From NCBI GenBank assembly GCA_964035545.1, contig OZ037765.1, positions 26,114,504 through 26,178,503 on the forward strand: DNA of 64,000 bases, given 5' to 3'. Shown piece after piece: positions 62,552 through 64,000 of this stretch; the first letter of the stretch is position 1, and each line of letters starts with the position of its first letter. The stretch comes from Bugula neritina (lineage: Eukaryota; Bryozoa; Gymnolaemata; Cheilostomatida; Bugulidae). The notes beneath the pieces are model-generated. The model saw only the letters and a program-made list of their open reading frames with translations, did not search any database and had not been told where the DNA came from. The translations under genes and the position numbers were made by a program.

Positions 62552-64000
62552 AGTCACTATGATTTCTATACCTTGAAACAGAAAAGTATATTTGATACTA
62601 TTTTGATAGCTACTCATGAACTGATACATGCATAAAGTACATGTAAATGACATCACGGTGAATTTACAACCTCCAACAACGGTCAACAAATGCTTATTTT
62701 TATAGTTAAAGGCATAATAAAAAATGAAGAACTACCATTTAAAAAAATACAATGTGATAGAAACAGTGATTAATGAACAATAACATATTTTAAATTATTA
62801 AAATTTGAACAAATAATATATTTATAATTACAAGCATTTCACATAATCTACAGTACTAGTATACTATCTGATTTTTATATACTGCTTAATATTTTGTACG
62901 ATTCAACACCAGAGTTGCATACTATAATGCATATTCAGAATACTCAAAACTATTATGTATTGAATGTTTGAAAAAGACAGATAACTAATTCAAAAGAGTT
63001 AAACCCAGTTGGATATGAAATTACAACATAGTTGTATTTGGTCATAAAGATTCAGAATTCATATGGCATCAAACTAATAATTTTAGCACAGTGGTAGTCC
63101 TTATAGGTATATATTTAAAGCTGAGTAATTGCATGTCTGTTTTGTCATTTACATTAAACTTGCCATGCAATTACATCATATAACTAAAATGCTTATACAG
63201 CTCTTTTCGTAATTATAGTTTGGTTCTCAGTTAATTTAATACTCTTCATTTACCTACTGAGCTTCTAATGCAATGGTAGATGAAAATTGTCACTTAAATG
63301 TAAAGTTCTAAATGTGTTGACTTTACTTATTTACAAAACCAAATAATTGCTATAACAAAAGAAATTATAGCTATAAAGATTACATTGAACACGAGCTGCT
63401 ACCTTGCAATATCACAACTTGAGTATGAACAAGTTCTAAAAACCTGGCAAAGAGAACAAGCGATATTTTATGAGTATTGGATTGAATTTGTAAGTAAATG
63501 TTAATAGTGATATTTTATTCATTACTAAAGCGTAATCAAACCATTTATAATGTGAGTATATGTTGGCCATTAAGAAATTTTTAAAAATGTTATATTTTGT
63601 ATTTAGATAATCTTGCTATTATATCGAGCAGTATAAAAATCTGCAGCTTGAACTAATTTCTAATGTTTTTGAGCAAGTGAATTGCTGAAAAATATGTGAA
63701 AATATTGAGAGTGCCTATTTTTTTCTGCTCATCAAGTCTACAAGAGAAAGCTACTCAACTCTACATACATGTATAATTTTATTTGTTTTGTAACACACAA
63801 AACAAACACATTTTTTTCATAATACTGAAGTAAAACTCAAAGTCAAAGTGTATTCAGTTTTCACTTTTAGTAAAAAATCAAAACAGTGAAAATCTAATAT
63901 CTAGTTTATAATAACTATAAGTATAAGTATAACTATACCAATTTTGATATTGATTATGATTATTCATATTGATTATCATTATGATATTGATAATATTTTA
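62552..64000. other. Upstream region of BCL7, no gene recognised
   Basis: AT-rich DNA containing the 5' UTR and promoter of BCL7 on the minus strand. The last 100 bases (63900-64000) are ATT/ATC/AAG-type simple repeats. I see no exon or RNA gene. Confidence 0.55.

Overview
The window is AT-rich, intron-rich animal DNA. Every recognisable gene is split by short GT-AG introns, and the intergenic DNA holds microsatellites, MITE-like elements and tRNA-derived SINE-like copies. The gene set (TRAPPC2L, TTC4, a monocarboxylate-transporter-like MFS protein, concentrative nucleoside transporters, a tetraspanin, BCL7) is metazoan. I infer a bilaterian invertebrate, perhaps lophotrochozoan, but nothing in the sequence fixes the phylum.

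Layout. 464-4572 (+): a leucine-rich-repeat protein, cut at its 5' end by the window edge, whose C-terminus is a catalytically dead trypsin-like domain. 5053-6543 (-): TRAPPC2L, tail-to-tail with it. 6544-8939: spacer with hairpins and AGT/ACT tracts. 8940-14072 (+): TTC4, an Hsp90 co-chaperone, in ten exons. 15800-21692 (+): an SLC16-like MFS transporter in eight exons, with a 152-bp CT repeat in intron 5. 22937-30699 (-) and 32187-41544 (-): two tandem SLC28 genes with the same 13-exon structure. 44814-50498 (+): a small LDLa single-pass membrane protein with a PDZ-ligand-like C-terminus. 51189-55008 (-): a tetraspanin-like protein. 55009-57910: repeat-rich spacer with a 151-bp palindrome. 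57911-59287 (+): a RING/coiled-coil protein. 59587-62551 (-): BCL7, tail-to-tail with the RING gene. 62552-64000: no gene recognised.

The neighbours do not form one pathway; most are ordinary housekeeping or membrane genes. The most unusual items are the LRR/serine-protease-homologue chimera, with a possible LRR-only alternative end; the SLC28 pair, with patchy conservation including 50 identical intronic bases and two consecutive GC-AG introns in only one copy; and several perfect or near-perfect palindromes with very small loops. All exon boundaries were read by eye from splice signals, reading phase and family similarity. For every multi-exon model the phases close and give a plausible protein length.
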